From: Burkholderiales bacterium
GTDB lineage: Bacteria; Pseudomonadota; Gammaproteobacteria; Burkholderiales; UBA11063
NCBI GenBank assembly: GCA_020697255.1
Contig: JAJFBE010000002.1
Coordinates: 186,001-250,000 of the forward strand
DNA length: 64,000 bases
Direction: 5' to 3'
Below are positions 8,415 to 15,637 of this stretch, in pieces. Within the stretch, counting starts at the first letter, position 1, and the number at the start of each line of letters is the position of its first letter. Position numbers and translations under genes: made by a program. The notes below the pieces were generated by a model. The model saw nothing but the letters and a program-made list of their open reading frames with translations, was not told the DNA's origin and made no database searches.

Positions 8415-9046
8415 AGGAAGATGCGCCTTCCTCGCTTCAATTAAAAGCTTTTATTTTTCGCTACCATCCCAAGCGGAAATTGCGTTTTCCGCAACGCCAT
8501 CGCTTATTAGGACTAACCAAGTTAGTCAATTAATGGCCAGGCCATGTTTTAGTTATATCTTTTTGCCCGCAGAACAAAGGATAGCCACTTAAACGATTTC
8601 AACATAGTTAAAAGCAGCTACGGCAAGGGTTAAATACACAATTAATAAAATTTAACGTTTGACACAATAAAATTAGGAATTAGCCTACTAGCCCCTAATT
8701 TTGTGTCTGCTCTTTAAAACTTTTCCGGCTTTTATGGTTATTTTGACCCAAGATGGGTACCCCAAAATAAGCCACAAATAAAATTTGACCCTAAAGGGTA
8801 CCCCAAATCTCATCGCCAAAAAACTTTTAATAAATTTTCATAATTGCCCTGGCCTGCTGCAACCATCTAGCATATGTAAGTACCATGTCAATTAGGATTG
8901 CCCTGGTACAACAATTGCACGAGGTTTTAACTTTGTCTTCATTCGACGTTGGCTGCCCTATGCGGGGGAAAAACAATAGTAGAGAGAGCAACTTTCTTAA
9001 CGGTTAGTGTCTCCTGTCAAGCTCTCCATAGTCGCGGTTGACGAAA
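8415..9046 (+). repeat. Large structured non-coding element, copy 1 (upstream of the methylase)
   Basis: This ~632-bp stretch lies in the 949-bp gene-free region 8132-9080 and is repeated, diverged, at 11621-12245. It holds a string of hairpins: AGGAAG/CTTCCT at 8415-8432, GCGGAAA/TTTCCGC at 8473-8492, GACTAAC/GTTAGTC at 8511-8527, a long stem GACACAA...TTGTGTC at 8661-8707, two consecutive hairpins sharing GACCC-loop-GGGTACCCC (8745-8763 and 8787-8804), and GAGAGC/GCTCTC at 8984-9026. It ends 34 bp before the methylase ATG, which has its own GGAG. The stems are kept between copies by paired changes, so structure is under selection. It could be a large leader RNA or a single-strand-DNA promoter; see findings. 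Confidence 0.8.
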
Positions 9047-9080
9047 TTAAAAATAACAAAACTTTATGGAGTGAAACATT

Positions 9081-10346
9081 ATGACAAATAATCAAGTAAA
9101 CAAATTAGGTTCTAAAAACTTTAACAAGAATATTCCAATCCCACCATTTAAACTGAACCAGTTTATTGATAATGTACGAGCAATTGAAGAATTGGCCAAG
9201 ATTAAACCAGATGTTGAAAAATTAAAAGGCTACAAAGGTTTTGGCGGGTTAAAAAGATGCTTTTGGGATAAAAATCTTTATGGCCAACTTATGCGTGCTA
9301 TAAGGTCAAACTTTGGTAAAGAAAGAGAAAAGGAAATATTAGAAAGTTTGCGTAACTCTTCTAGTAGTGCGTATTATACCCCTACAGAAGTAATTAATTT
9401 TATTTACCGCTATTTAGATAAAGTTTGTCATGTCAAAGGTGGCGAGGTTTTAGAGCCAGCATGTGGTAATGGGGCATTTTTTGAACATATGCCAGAAACT
9501 ATGAAAGCTAATAGCAAAATTACAGGTGTGGAATACGACGTATTTACAAGTAAGCTAGCAAAAGCTATTCATCCAGAAATAAATATTATTAATAATGGTT
9601 TGCAATATGTAGATTTTAACGGCAAAAAATTTGATTTAATCATTGGCAACCCACCATATAGCCCAGAGAAAATCGTCGATGATTTTATGCCAGATTTAAA
9701 CGGTTATGCCATCCATCATTATTTTATTGCTAAGTGTATGCGGTTATTAAAAGACGATGGAATTTTAGCACTTGTTATGCCTTCATATTGGATGGACATA
9801 CCTAGAACAGATACCCGGCATATTATAGATAATGAAAGTGTTGTTATTGATGTAATCCGTTTGCCTGATAATTTATTTACTCAAGCAACCGTTACAGTAG
9901 ATATTGTTTTTATTCGTAAAACGGGCAAAAAGGTACATGATATTACTAATATTACGGAGTATAGCGATGGCACAGCAAAAGATAACATAAACGAATTTTG
10001 GCTAGATAATCCTAGTAAAGTTCTAGGAGAGTTAAAACTCAAGTGGGTAGAAGCGTATAAACGGTATGTACCCTTTTGTGAAGCCAAAGGTAAAGAAAAA
10101 GCGTTACAAGATATTAATAATTTTGAGTTTACAGCAGAAATTATTGAAAATTATCGAAAAATAGTAAACTGCCCTATAGATGTTGAAGAATTAGGTGATA
10201 TTTCTTTCAAATTATTAGAAAGTTTAGAAGAACTTGAATTAATAAAAGATCAAGCAATAAACCTAATTAAAGATGTAGATTGGTTATATAGAAATATTTT
10301 TGAGTTGGCACAAAGGACAGGAAAAGCTAGTAATATAATAGATTAA
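9081..10346 (+). CDS. Stand-alone N6-adenine DNA methyltransferase, plasmid/ICE antirestriction type
   Basis: The 421-residue protein has SAM-binding motif I (LEPACGNGAF, residues 124-133) and the catalytic N190-P-P-Y193 of N6-adenine methylases. Before motif I it has YKGFGGLK (about 51-58) and AYYTPTEVINFIYRYL (97-112). This arrangement is typical of the methylase part of the very large helicase-methylase proteins of phages and conjugative elements (DarB-like, N12-class). Here the helicase is absent and the methylase stands alone. Such enzymes modify incoming DNA against host restriction. No restriction enzyme lies near. GGAG eight bases before the ATG supports the start. It is read from structured element copy 1. 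Confidence 0.85.
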   Translation: MTNNQVNKLGSKNFNKNIPIPPFKLNQFIDNVRAIEELAKIKPDVEKLKGYKGFGGLKRCFWDKNLYGQLMRAIRSNFGKEREKEILESLRNSSSSAYYTPTEVINFIYRYLDKVCHVKGGEVLEPACGNGAFFEHMPETMKANSKITGVEYDVFTSKLAKAIHPEINIINNGLQYVDFNGKKFDLIIGNPPYSPEKIVDDFMPDLNGYAIHHYFIAKCMRLLKDDGILALVMPSYWMDIPRTDTRHIIDNESVVIDVIRLPDNLFTQATVTVDIVFIRKTGKKVHDITNITEYSDGTAKDNINEFWLDNPSKVLGELKLKWVEAYKRYVPFCEAKGKEKALQDINNFEFTAEIIENYRKIVNCPIDVEELGDISFKLLESLEELELIKDQAINLIKDVDWLYRNIFELAQRTGKASNIID

Positions 10347-10722
10347 GCTTAGGGGATTACTCCCCCCTACTTTTTATGGCAAAATGTAAAGCTGTGTAAC
10401 TATATACATATTACTATATTTACAGTAGTTGATAGTTGCGCCCATTCTCCCGCCCGCCCTGTAAAATTGTAGTTTGGGTGTTTTGGCCCATCCCCCCAAA
10501 AGTGTAAAATCTTGAAAGCTAATTCTTTTAGATTGCAATTATTATCAAGCTTTAAGTATAATTTAATCAATAAAAATAATATCGTTAAACTTTGAATCAC
10601 GAAACCAGAATTTCAGACTACTTTTAATGTATAATTCATGATATTTTTAATTTATTGAAAAGTCTATATTAACGGACGTTTTGCTAGACTTTTAGCTTCT
10701 ATGTGGTTAGGATGCAATAATT
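10347..10722. other. Intergenic stretch carrying the left inverted repeat
   Basis: A 376-bp AT-rich spacer after the methylase. Its only clear feature is the 42-bp repeat at 10475-10516, listed separately. A 66-codon minus-strand frame crosses it but has no ribosome binding site or recognisable content and is not called. Confidence 0.4.
10475..10516 (+). repeat. Left arm of a 42-bp inverted repeat pair
   Basis: This 42-bp segment is matched in reverse orientation at 11325-11366 with a single mismatch. Each arm contains the internal dyad TTTTGG...CCAAAA around a C-rich centre. The two arms bracket 808 bp that hold one small membrane-protein gene. Confidence 0.85.
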
Positions 10723-11121
10723 ATGATAAAAGGTCCAATGGTAAGGCTATTTTGCTTAGTAATAGCAATCCTTGAAATTTTAATAACCATTAGAGGTTAT
10801 GAGATAATTTACTTATTTAGAATGAATACACCAAGTTTATCATTTTCTATAATTACCAAAATTTTAGCTGTTTTATTTTTTACTCTAAACTGGGTAGGCG
10901 CCTTCGGATTATACAAAGAAAGGTATTGGGGATTTATAATTAGCTATTTAGCTATAATCTTTTCTACCATTGCGTTTAGTATGTCTTATCTTCCTGGTCT
11001 TCATTTTATAATGTTTGGGCCATTAAAATATAGGTTTGTTTTTTTATTGATTGGTAATTTTTGTGTGCTGGCTTTTACTTTATTTGTACATAGAAACCTC
11101 TGCAAATTACAAATTAACTGA
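10723..11121 (+). CDS. Small integral membrane protein, unknown
   Basis: This 132-residue protein has four predicted membrane segments: about residues 6-26, 40-62, 68-88 and 104-124. I do not recognise the family. It has no obvious catalytic motif and few charged residues outside the loops. It is the only gene between the two arms of the 42-bp inverted repeat, so it may move or invert as a cassette with them. GGATGCAATAATT precedes the ATG, a weak ribosome binding site. Possible roles such as an immunity or entry-exclusion-like protein are speculation. Confidence 0.65.
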   Translation: MIKGPMVRLFCLVIAILEILITIRGYEIIYLFRMNTPSLSFSIITKILAVLFFTLNWVGAFGLYKERYWGFIISYLAIIFSTIAFSMSYLPGLHFIMFGPLKYRFVFLLIGNFCVLAFTLFVHRNLCKLQIN

Positions 11122-11620
11122 TGTTACGCAGCATTAGCTAATTTTTCAAATTGTGCGTGCTGCAATTTTATTTGTTTAAGTTCCTTAAATGCTGCTTTTG
11201 CAGCATTAAGATATAATTGAAGCAAATATATAAGAGCTCTGTGTTTTAATGGTTCTTGTAGGAGATTTAGTTACACAAGTAATCTTAAATTATCAGTTAT
11301 CCAGGAAAATTGAACAAAATTAGATTCAAGATTTTACCCTTTTGGGGGGATGGGCCAAAACACCCAGTTTCAATATAAAGTCTTCTTAATTATGTTTTAA
11401 GATTTCTTAAAACATAAAACATAATTAAGATAAATCATGGCTTGCTTTTTTATGAGTAAAAATGCGCCCTGCTCTAACGCTACCTAAATATTGAAACTAC
11501 TATAATTATTAACCCAATGGGCTAAGATACCAACACTATACTAACATTAAATGTTAGTAAATGAAATATTTACATATAAAACAATGTATTTATATTATAG
11601 AATTACAAAGCAATTTCTAT
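11122..11620. other. Intergenic stretch with several hairpins
   Basis: No gene is seen. AATGCTGC-TTTT-GCAGCATT forms an 8-bp hairpin at about 11188-11208. At 11385-11429 an outer stem (CTTAATTATGT with ACATAATTAAG) overlaps an inner, alternative 10-bp stem (ATGTTTTAAG, 11392-11401, with CTTAAAACAT, 11406-11415); the two cannot form fully together. The right inverted-repeat arm also lies here. Confidence 0.5.
11325..11366 (-). repeat. Right arm of the 42-bp inverted repeat pair
   Basis: Reverse complement of 10475-10516 with one mismatch (G for T). It lies 258 bp before structured element copy 2. Confidence 0.85.
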
Positions 11621-12245
11621 AGGAAGGAGTCGCCTTCCTCGCTTCAACTAAAAGTTTTATTTTACGCTACCATCCCAAGCGGAGAATGCGCTCTCCGCAA
11701 CGCCATCGCTATGAGGACTAACTGCGTTAGTCAATTAATGGCCATGCCATAATTTTATTTATTTTTGCCCGTGAGCAATGTCAGCCACTTAAACGAGTCA
11801 AACACAGCAAAAGCAAGCTACGGCAAGGGTAAATGTACAGTTGTGAAAATTTAGCGTTTGGCACAATAAATTATTTATTAGCTTTCGCTAACTCATAATT
11901 TGTGCCTGCTCTTTAAAACTTTTCCTGCTTTTATGGTTATTTTGACCCAAGATGGGTACCCCAAAATAAGCCACAAATAAAATTTGACCCAGCAACGGGT
12001 GCCCCAAATTTCACCGCCAAAAAACTTTTAATAATTTTTCTCATCTGCCCTGGCCTGCTGCGACCTCTAGCAAATGTAATTCCCTGCCAAAGGTGTTTGT
12101 CCGGGTAACATTTGCACGAGGTTTTAAGCTGTGTTTTCATTCGACGTTGGCTGCCCTAGCGGGGAAAAATAATAGTAGAGAGAGCAACTTTCTTAACGGT
12201 AGACGTTCCTGCCAGGCTCTCCCGGCGGTCGCGGCTGACGAAAAC
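11621..12245 (+). repeat. Large structured non-coding element, copy 2 (upstream of the DUF6573 gene)
   Basis: About 625 bp, collinear with copy 1 along its whole length but diverged. The stems are preserved with compensating changes: GCGGAGA/TCTCCGC (11679-11698) against GCGGAAA/TTTCCGC in copy 1, GGCACAA/TTGTGCC (11860-11906) against GACACAA/TTGTGTC, and AGGAAGG/CCTTCCT at the 5' end. The twin GACCC-loop-GGG(T)-CCCC hairpins recur at about 11944-12005. Loops vary freely (TAAA against AGCAAC). The element ends 27 bp before the DUF6573 ATG, which has its own AGGAGG. Short reading frames within it (for example 11561-11752 and 11937-12140) are not conserved in copy 1. Confidence 0.8.
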
Positions 12246-12272
12246 AAGACTTATAATATTTAGGAGGTAATT

Positions 12273-12650
12273 ATGGAACTAATTAATACGTATACTAGAG
12301 CACAAGCACTAAAAGATGGACAACAATTTAATACTGATTCGCTAGTATCTGGATTGGCAAATGAGTCTGGTATACCCTATCCTGTATATATTACATTATC
12401 TGTTAAACATATACTAGATGAGGCATTACAGTATGGAAATAACGACATATCCGGCATTTTATGGGATATTTTTAGTATGTTTAGACATGCAGTTAGGCGG
12501 GCAAATTTTGATGAAACATTATCTTTTCATGTAACAATCACCTGGAAGCATAGACATCATAAATTGTTTAGATTCTATGCTGAGTTTGGAGCTGTTGACA
12601 TAGATAACCCTAAAACTGCAATCACTATTATGACAAAGGAAGACTTGTAA
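12273..12650 (+). CDS. DUF6573 family protein
   Basis: This 125-residue protein resembles the DUF6573 family, found mostly on plasmids and conjugative elements. The family pattern is visible: a short N-terminal strand, then GIPYPVYITLSVKHIL (residues about 30-45), a LWDIFSMFRHAVRR segment (about 63-76), a strand-rich region with FHVTITWK, and a C-terminal AITIMTKED. No catalytic motif is evident and the function is unknown. A strong AGGAGG seven bases before the ATG supports the start. It is read from structured element copy 2, in the same relation as the methylase to copy 1. Confidence 0.7.
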   Translation: MELINTYTRAQALKDGQQFNTDSLVSGLANESGIPYPVYITLSVKHILDEALQYGNNDISGILWDIFSMFRHAVRRANFDETLSFHVTITWKHRHHKLFRFYAEFGAVDIDNPKTAITIMTKEDL

Positions 12651-12682
12651 AAAGAACCTCGGGGAACCCGCTGGTTTATGTC

Positions 12683-12714
12683 TAAGGTGTACAAACGCTA
12701 ATATGTACACCTTA
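12683..12714 (+). terminator. Hairpin after the DUF6573 gene, terminator-like
   Basis: TAAGGTGTACA (12683-12693) and TGTACACCTTA (12704-12714) form a perfect 11-bp stem with a 10-base loop, 33 bp after the stop codon. Only CTTCT follows, so the T run is weak; it may act as a terminator or protect the 3' end. Confidence 0.55.
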
Positions 12715-12907
12715 CTTCTATTATCAATTAAACTTTATCGTAAATACATTTGTAATGTTTATAGTACTGCAAATCCTTGAAATCAGGGTACCAATCCGAC
12801 TATTAATAAATAATATAGCCATAATATACTAAATTGCGCGTGATGCACGTATTAAACTACTATATATGTTATAATTCTTAACTAAACATATATTATAAGG
12901 AGGTTTT

Positions 12908-13117
12908 ATGAACAACTTAGCCAACAATTTAAAATACTTGATGAAGCAAAAACAGATAACTTTAATAGAATTGGCATCTTTACTAAATATACCACCAGAG
13001 CAGATTATTCAGATTAAAAACGGTAAGCTAGAAAACCCAGCATTAAATACAGTAATTAATATTTCAAAATATTTTAAAGTTTCATTAGATAAATTGGCGC
13101 TAGGGAAATTAAACTGA
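12908..13117 (+). CDS. Small XRE-family DNA-binding protein
   Basis: The 69-residue protein is a single Cro/CI-type helix-turn-helix domain: NNLKYLMKQKQITLIELASLLNI holds helices 1-2 and the recognition helix is PPEQIIQIKNG, followed by the usual ISKYFKVSLDKLALG end. It has no sensor or oligomerisation domain. A strong AAGGAGG lies before the ATG. It is likely a regulator of the island or the antitoxin-like part of an unrecognised system. It stands between the DUF6573 gene and two unknown genes. Confidence 0.85.
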   Translation: MNNLANNLKYLMKQKQITLIELASLLNIPPEQIIQIKNGKLENPALNTVINISKYFKVSLDKLALGKLN

Positions 13118-13304
13118 AGAGTAAAATAGCAATATAGTTTATTGTTTCATGTGTCAATGCAGAAAATGTAAAACTTATTCAGGTCTAAGGATTAAATTAG
13201 ATATAACAACTTTGTGAGGAATCTGAGGAAAAGAAAAATAATATGAAACTATTAAAAAATGGAATCTATTTTTTGAGATAACGTAGTGATTGTTAAAAAT
13301 TAGC

Positions 13305-13333
13305 TTGACAAATTGTGTGATATGTGATATAAT
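13305..13333 (+). promoter_or_regulatory. Perfect consensus sigma70 promoter
   Basis: TTGACA (13305-13310) and TATAAT (13328-13333) are separated by 17 bases. The spacer holds a tandem TGTGATAT motif (about 13315-13330), a plausible repressor target given the small XRE gene just upstream. It drives the gene at 13364, which starts about 24 bases after the expected transcript start. Confidence 0.85.
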
Positions 13334-13363
13334 AATGCAAAAGATTAGATTAAGGGGCTAATT

Positions 13364-13789
13364 ATGATAAATTTAGATGATTTAATGATCTTTGACGCAA
13401 AGAAATCAAGCAGGAACCTAAAGAATAAAGTTGGTATATATTTCTCACTTACTAAAAATAGTAAAGGATATGTGGGTGTAAGATTTTATTTTGATAAAGC
13501 TATAGCTGATAAATATGGAATAAATGAAGATGTGAAGATTAAACTTGCTTGTGGAAAAGATAATAGCCGGCACTGGTATTTAATGATAGGTACCGATGGC
13601 TATACTTTAAGAGCTGATAAAAAAGAAAGTTCTTTTTCTTGTTTGATGAACTTCCCGTTTGATTTCGTAGAAAATAAAAGGATGCAGTTTATCTCAGAAG
13701 AAGATATAAAATTTTATGAAGAAAATAAAATATTGGCCTTTTCAGTTGAAAGCGTTTTTTCAGAAGAAGACTTAAAGTTAACGGTTTAA
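13364..13789 (+). CDS. Unknown 141-residue protein
   Basis: I do not recognise this protein. It is soluble, with no signal peptide or membrane segment, and mixes basic N-terminal residues (DAKKSSRNLKNK) with a central strand-rich part (VGVRFYFDKAIADKYG, then HWYLMIGTDGYTLRAD) and an acidic tail (SEEDIKFYEENK). The ribosome binding site AAGGGG lies nine bases before the ATG, and the promoter upstream is a perfect consensus, so strong or tightly repressed expression is expected. It precedes another unknown gene. DNA- or phage-directed functions are possible but not shown. Confidence 0.7.
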   Translation: MINLDDLMIFDAKKSSRNLKNKVGIYFSLTKNSKGYVGVRFYFDKAIADKYGINEDVKIKLACGKDNSRHWYLMIGTDGYTLRADKKESSFSCLMNFPFDFVENKRMQFISEEDIKFYEENKILAFSVESVFSEEDLKLTV

Positions 13790-13807
13790 GAGAAAGGATA
13801 GAAATGA

Positions 13808-13925
13808 GTATTTCGTTTGAAATACATGCAATAAAGACTTAGCTTATATTGCATGTAAGATACATTAAACATAAACTTAATTATGCCATATATAAATCTA
13901 GTCCATTTATATATTAAGCATAATT
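13808..13925 (+). other. Cluster of three hairpins before an unknown gene
   Basis: In the 173-bp gap between two unknown genes three hairpins follow one another: GTATTTC/GAAATAC (13808-13825), ATGCAATA/TATTGCAT (13826-13854), and a long one made of AATTATGC (13879-13886) with GCATAATT (13918-13925) enclosing ATATATAAAT (13888-13897) with ATTTATATAT (13905-13914). None has a T run directly after it. They may form an attenuator, a processed RNA or a cruciform operator. Confidence 0.55.
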
Positions 13926-13962
13926 ATACCACATTATATAAATAATTATGAAAGTATAAATT

Positions 13963-14892
13963 ATGGTTAAAAAAACCTATATTAGGTCACTAAAGCGTAA
14001 CTTTCCAACGCTTAAAATAGGAAACAATTATTATTTCGCTGTTCCTTTAGAGGGGGATATAGTTGATATTGCTTTTAAAGTCGGCTTCACAAAAGATTTA
14101 AATATTGGAGAAACTATATTGCCTAGTGCAGAATTTGGAAGAGTTTCCAAATTTAATGCTGAAGGAAAAGAAGTTATCAATAAAAGCAAAGGTAAAGAGG
14201 TTCGTAGCTATACACGTCTTTGGACGCGCAAGGAATTTAGAGGGCGGTATAGAAAGGAAGAAGTAACAGACTTTGTTACAATACCAAGGAAAATATGGCA
14301 TAGAGATTATATTCAGCCACCTGAAATTAACTTGCAAATAATTGAGGGCATGGATAATAAAAAATTTATTTCATCTCCTTTGTTTGAATATATACCGGAT
14401 AGTACATCGTCTATTCTACATATTGCTAATTTATTTTTAGAAATATTTGGTATGTGCGATATATTAAACAATGATAAATCCCCTACTATAAAATCTAAAC
14501 TTCACAATTTAAATTTCACTATTTTGCCACCTGGTGAGTCACCTTTTGATAGAAGATATCAAGAAGAATTTGCTCGAAGGTATAATTTAAGTGAGGCTCA
14601 GAAACAATTAAACATACAAAGAAGTGAAATTTTATCTCGTTATAAGCCTCAGAATATTTATCAAGGCTTAGGAGGATATTCTGGGTATTTTATTTCCGAA
14701 TATACAGACAAGCGTCTTTTAATAGTTGAAAATTTTCGGTATGGCAATGCGACATATGTTTTTAATGATACTTATGAATCAATAAACTTTGAAGGATTAA
14801 CTAAGAAAAAAATTATCGATGAAAAATTGCATAAAGAACGTCTTATTCATACTAAAGGATGGGAAAATAAAATAGCAGAATATCTGGAATAG
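13963..14892 (+). CDS. Unknown 309-residue protein
   Basis: I do not recognise this soluble, basic protein. It starts VKKTYIRSLKRNFPTLKIGNNYYFAVPLEGD, has two strand-rich segments, an aromatic and charged middle (SYTRLWTRKEFRGRYRKEEV, about residues 82-101) and a C-terminal YSGYFISEYTDKRLLIVENFRYGNA followed by a Lys-rich helix. No nuclease, kinase or helicase motif is evident. The ATG at 13963 has no strong ribosome binding site. It ends 18 bp before a good terminator and closes the run of island genes. Its neighbourhood (XRE protein, methylase, DUF6573) makes a defence or antirestriction role possible, but nothing in the sequence proves it. Confidence 0.65.
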   Translation: MVKKTYIRSLKRNFPTLKIGNNYYFAVPLEGDIVDIAFKVGFTKDLNIGETILPSAEFGRVSKFNAEGKEVINKSKGKEVRSYTRLWTRKEFRGRYRKEEVTDFVTIPRKIWHRDYIQPPEINLQIIEGMDNKKFISSPLFEYIPDSTSSILHIANLFLEIFGMCDILNNDKSPTIKSKLHNLNFTILPPGESPFDRRYQEEFARRYNLSEAQKQLNIQRSEILSRYKPQNIYQGLGGYSGYFISEYTDKRLLIVENFRYGNATYVFNDTYESINFEGLTKKKIIDEKLHKERLIHTKGWENKIAEYLE

Positions 14893-14910
14893 TTTAGTAT
14901 ATATGTTTGG

Positions 14911-14940
14911 ATACCCCGCATTTCACGTGGGGTATTTTAT
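14911..14940 (+). terminator. Intrinsic terminator after the 309-residue gene
   Basis: ATACCCC (14911-14917) and GGGGTAT (14929-14935) form a 7-bp stem, extendable by two pairs, with TTTTAT overlapping the 3' side. It lies 18 bp after the stop codon. Confidence 0.85.
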
Positions 14941-15143
14941 TATAAACTATGGCACTCTATAAATCTGTTGCTTTAGAGTATGCCCTATTAGTACATATCG
15001 AAATGGTTAAATATGTGTAAGTTTAGAGTTATTTTTCAGTTTTTCTGACATCATGCAGAGCAAGTTATAAAATTATATCTTACAAATTGGGAAATAAGCT
15101 ACGAAAGCTTATAAAAGGGTTGAATACTCACAGCCACCATACT

Positions 15144-15637
15144 GTACCAAGAACAAATATTACTCTGATACAGCATCATGGTCTTCGAGGATAATAAACT
15201 TGGCAATAGTAATTTTGATATTCTGTAGATTACTGAAAAAAGCGAAACAAACTAAACAAAGCCACTCATACTAAATGGATTTATAAAGCTTGCTTCTAAA
15301 ATATGCTAACCGCATATTCTAGTATAGAATTTTAAATAAATTTGAAAAGATTTAATTACCAAATTTCGGGGATCAGGCTAATCTAATGTGTACCAGGAAC
15401 AATTATCCCTGGTACTATCAGAGTCATGCTTGGTGGATAATGAAATCTGTGTTACGAAATTGGTAAATATAATCTACAGTAAAAAAAGGCGAAACAAACT
15501 ATAACAAAGCTACTCATACTAAATAGGTTCATAAGATCTGCTTCTGAAAGTATGTTAATCTCCATACCTCTAGGATAGAATTTTAAACAAATATAAAAAA
15601 ATTTAATTACCAAATTTCGGGTATTGGGAGTTTTTCG
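15144..15637. repeat. Two tandem ~250-bp non-coding repeat units
   Basis: The gene-free region 14893-15637 (745 bp) holds two diverged direct copies, 15144-15389 and 15390 to about 15637. Shared anchor blocks are GTACCA(A/G)GAACAA at the left (15144, 15390), GCGAAACAAACTA in the middle, CATACTAAAT, GAATTTTAAA, and TTTAATTACCAAATTTCGGG at the right (ending 15370 and 15621). The period is 246-251 bp. Copy 1 has a perfect AATATGC-TAACC-GCATATT hairpin at about 15300. A third, partial copy lies at 20555-20646. The second unit ends 17 bp from the stop codon of the PAS/LuxR gene. They could be copies of a small mobile element or RNA gene. Confidence 0.75.

Noticed and set aside
8132-9080. Group I or group II intron
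   Set aside because: The ~630-bp element has no domain V-like terminal motif, no intron ORF and no broken flanking gene; it sits just before intact start codons.
11561-12140. Short reading frames within structured element copy 2 (11561-11752 plus, 11937-12140 minus)
   Set aside because: They are not conserved in copy 1 despite high similarity of the element, and no family signature is present.
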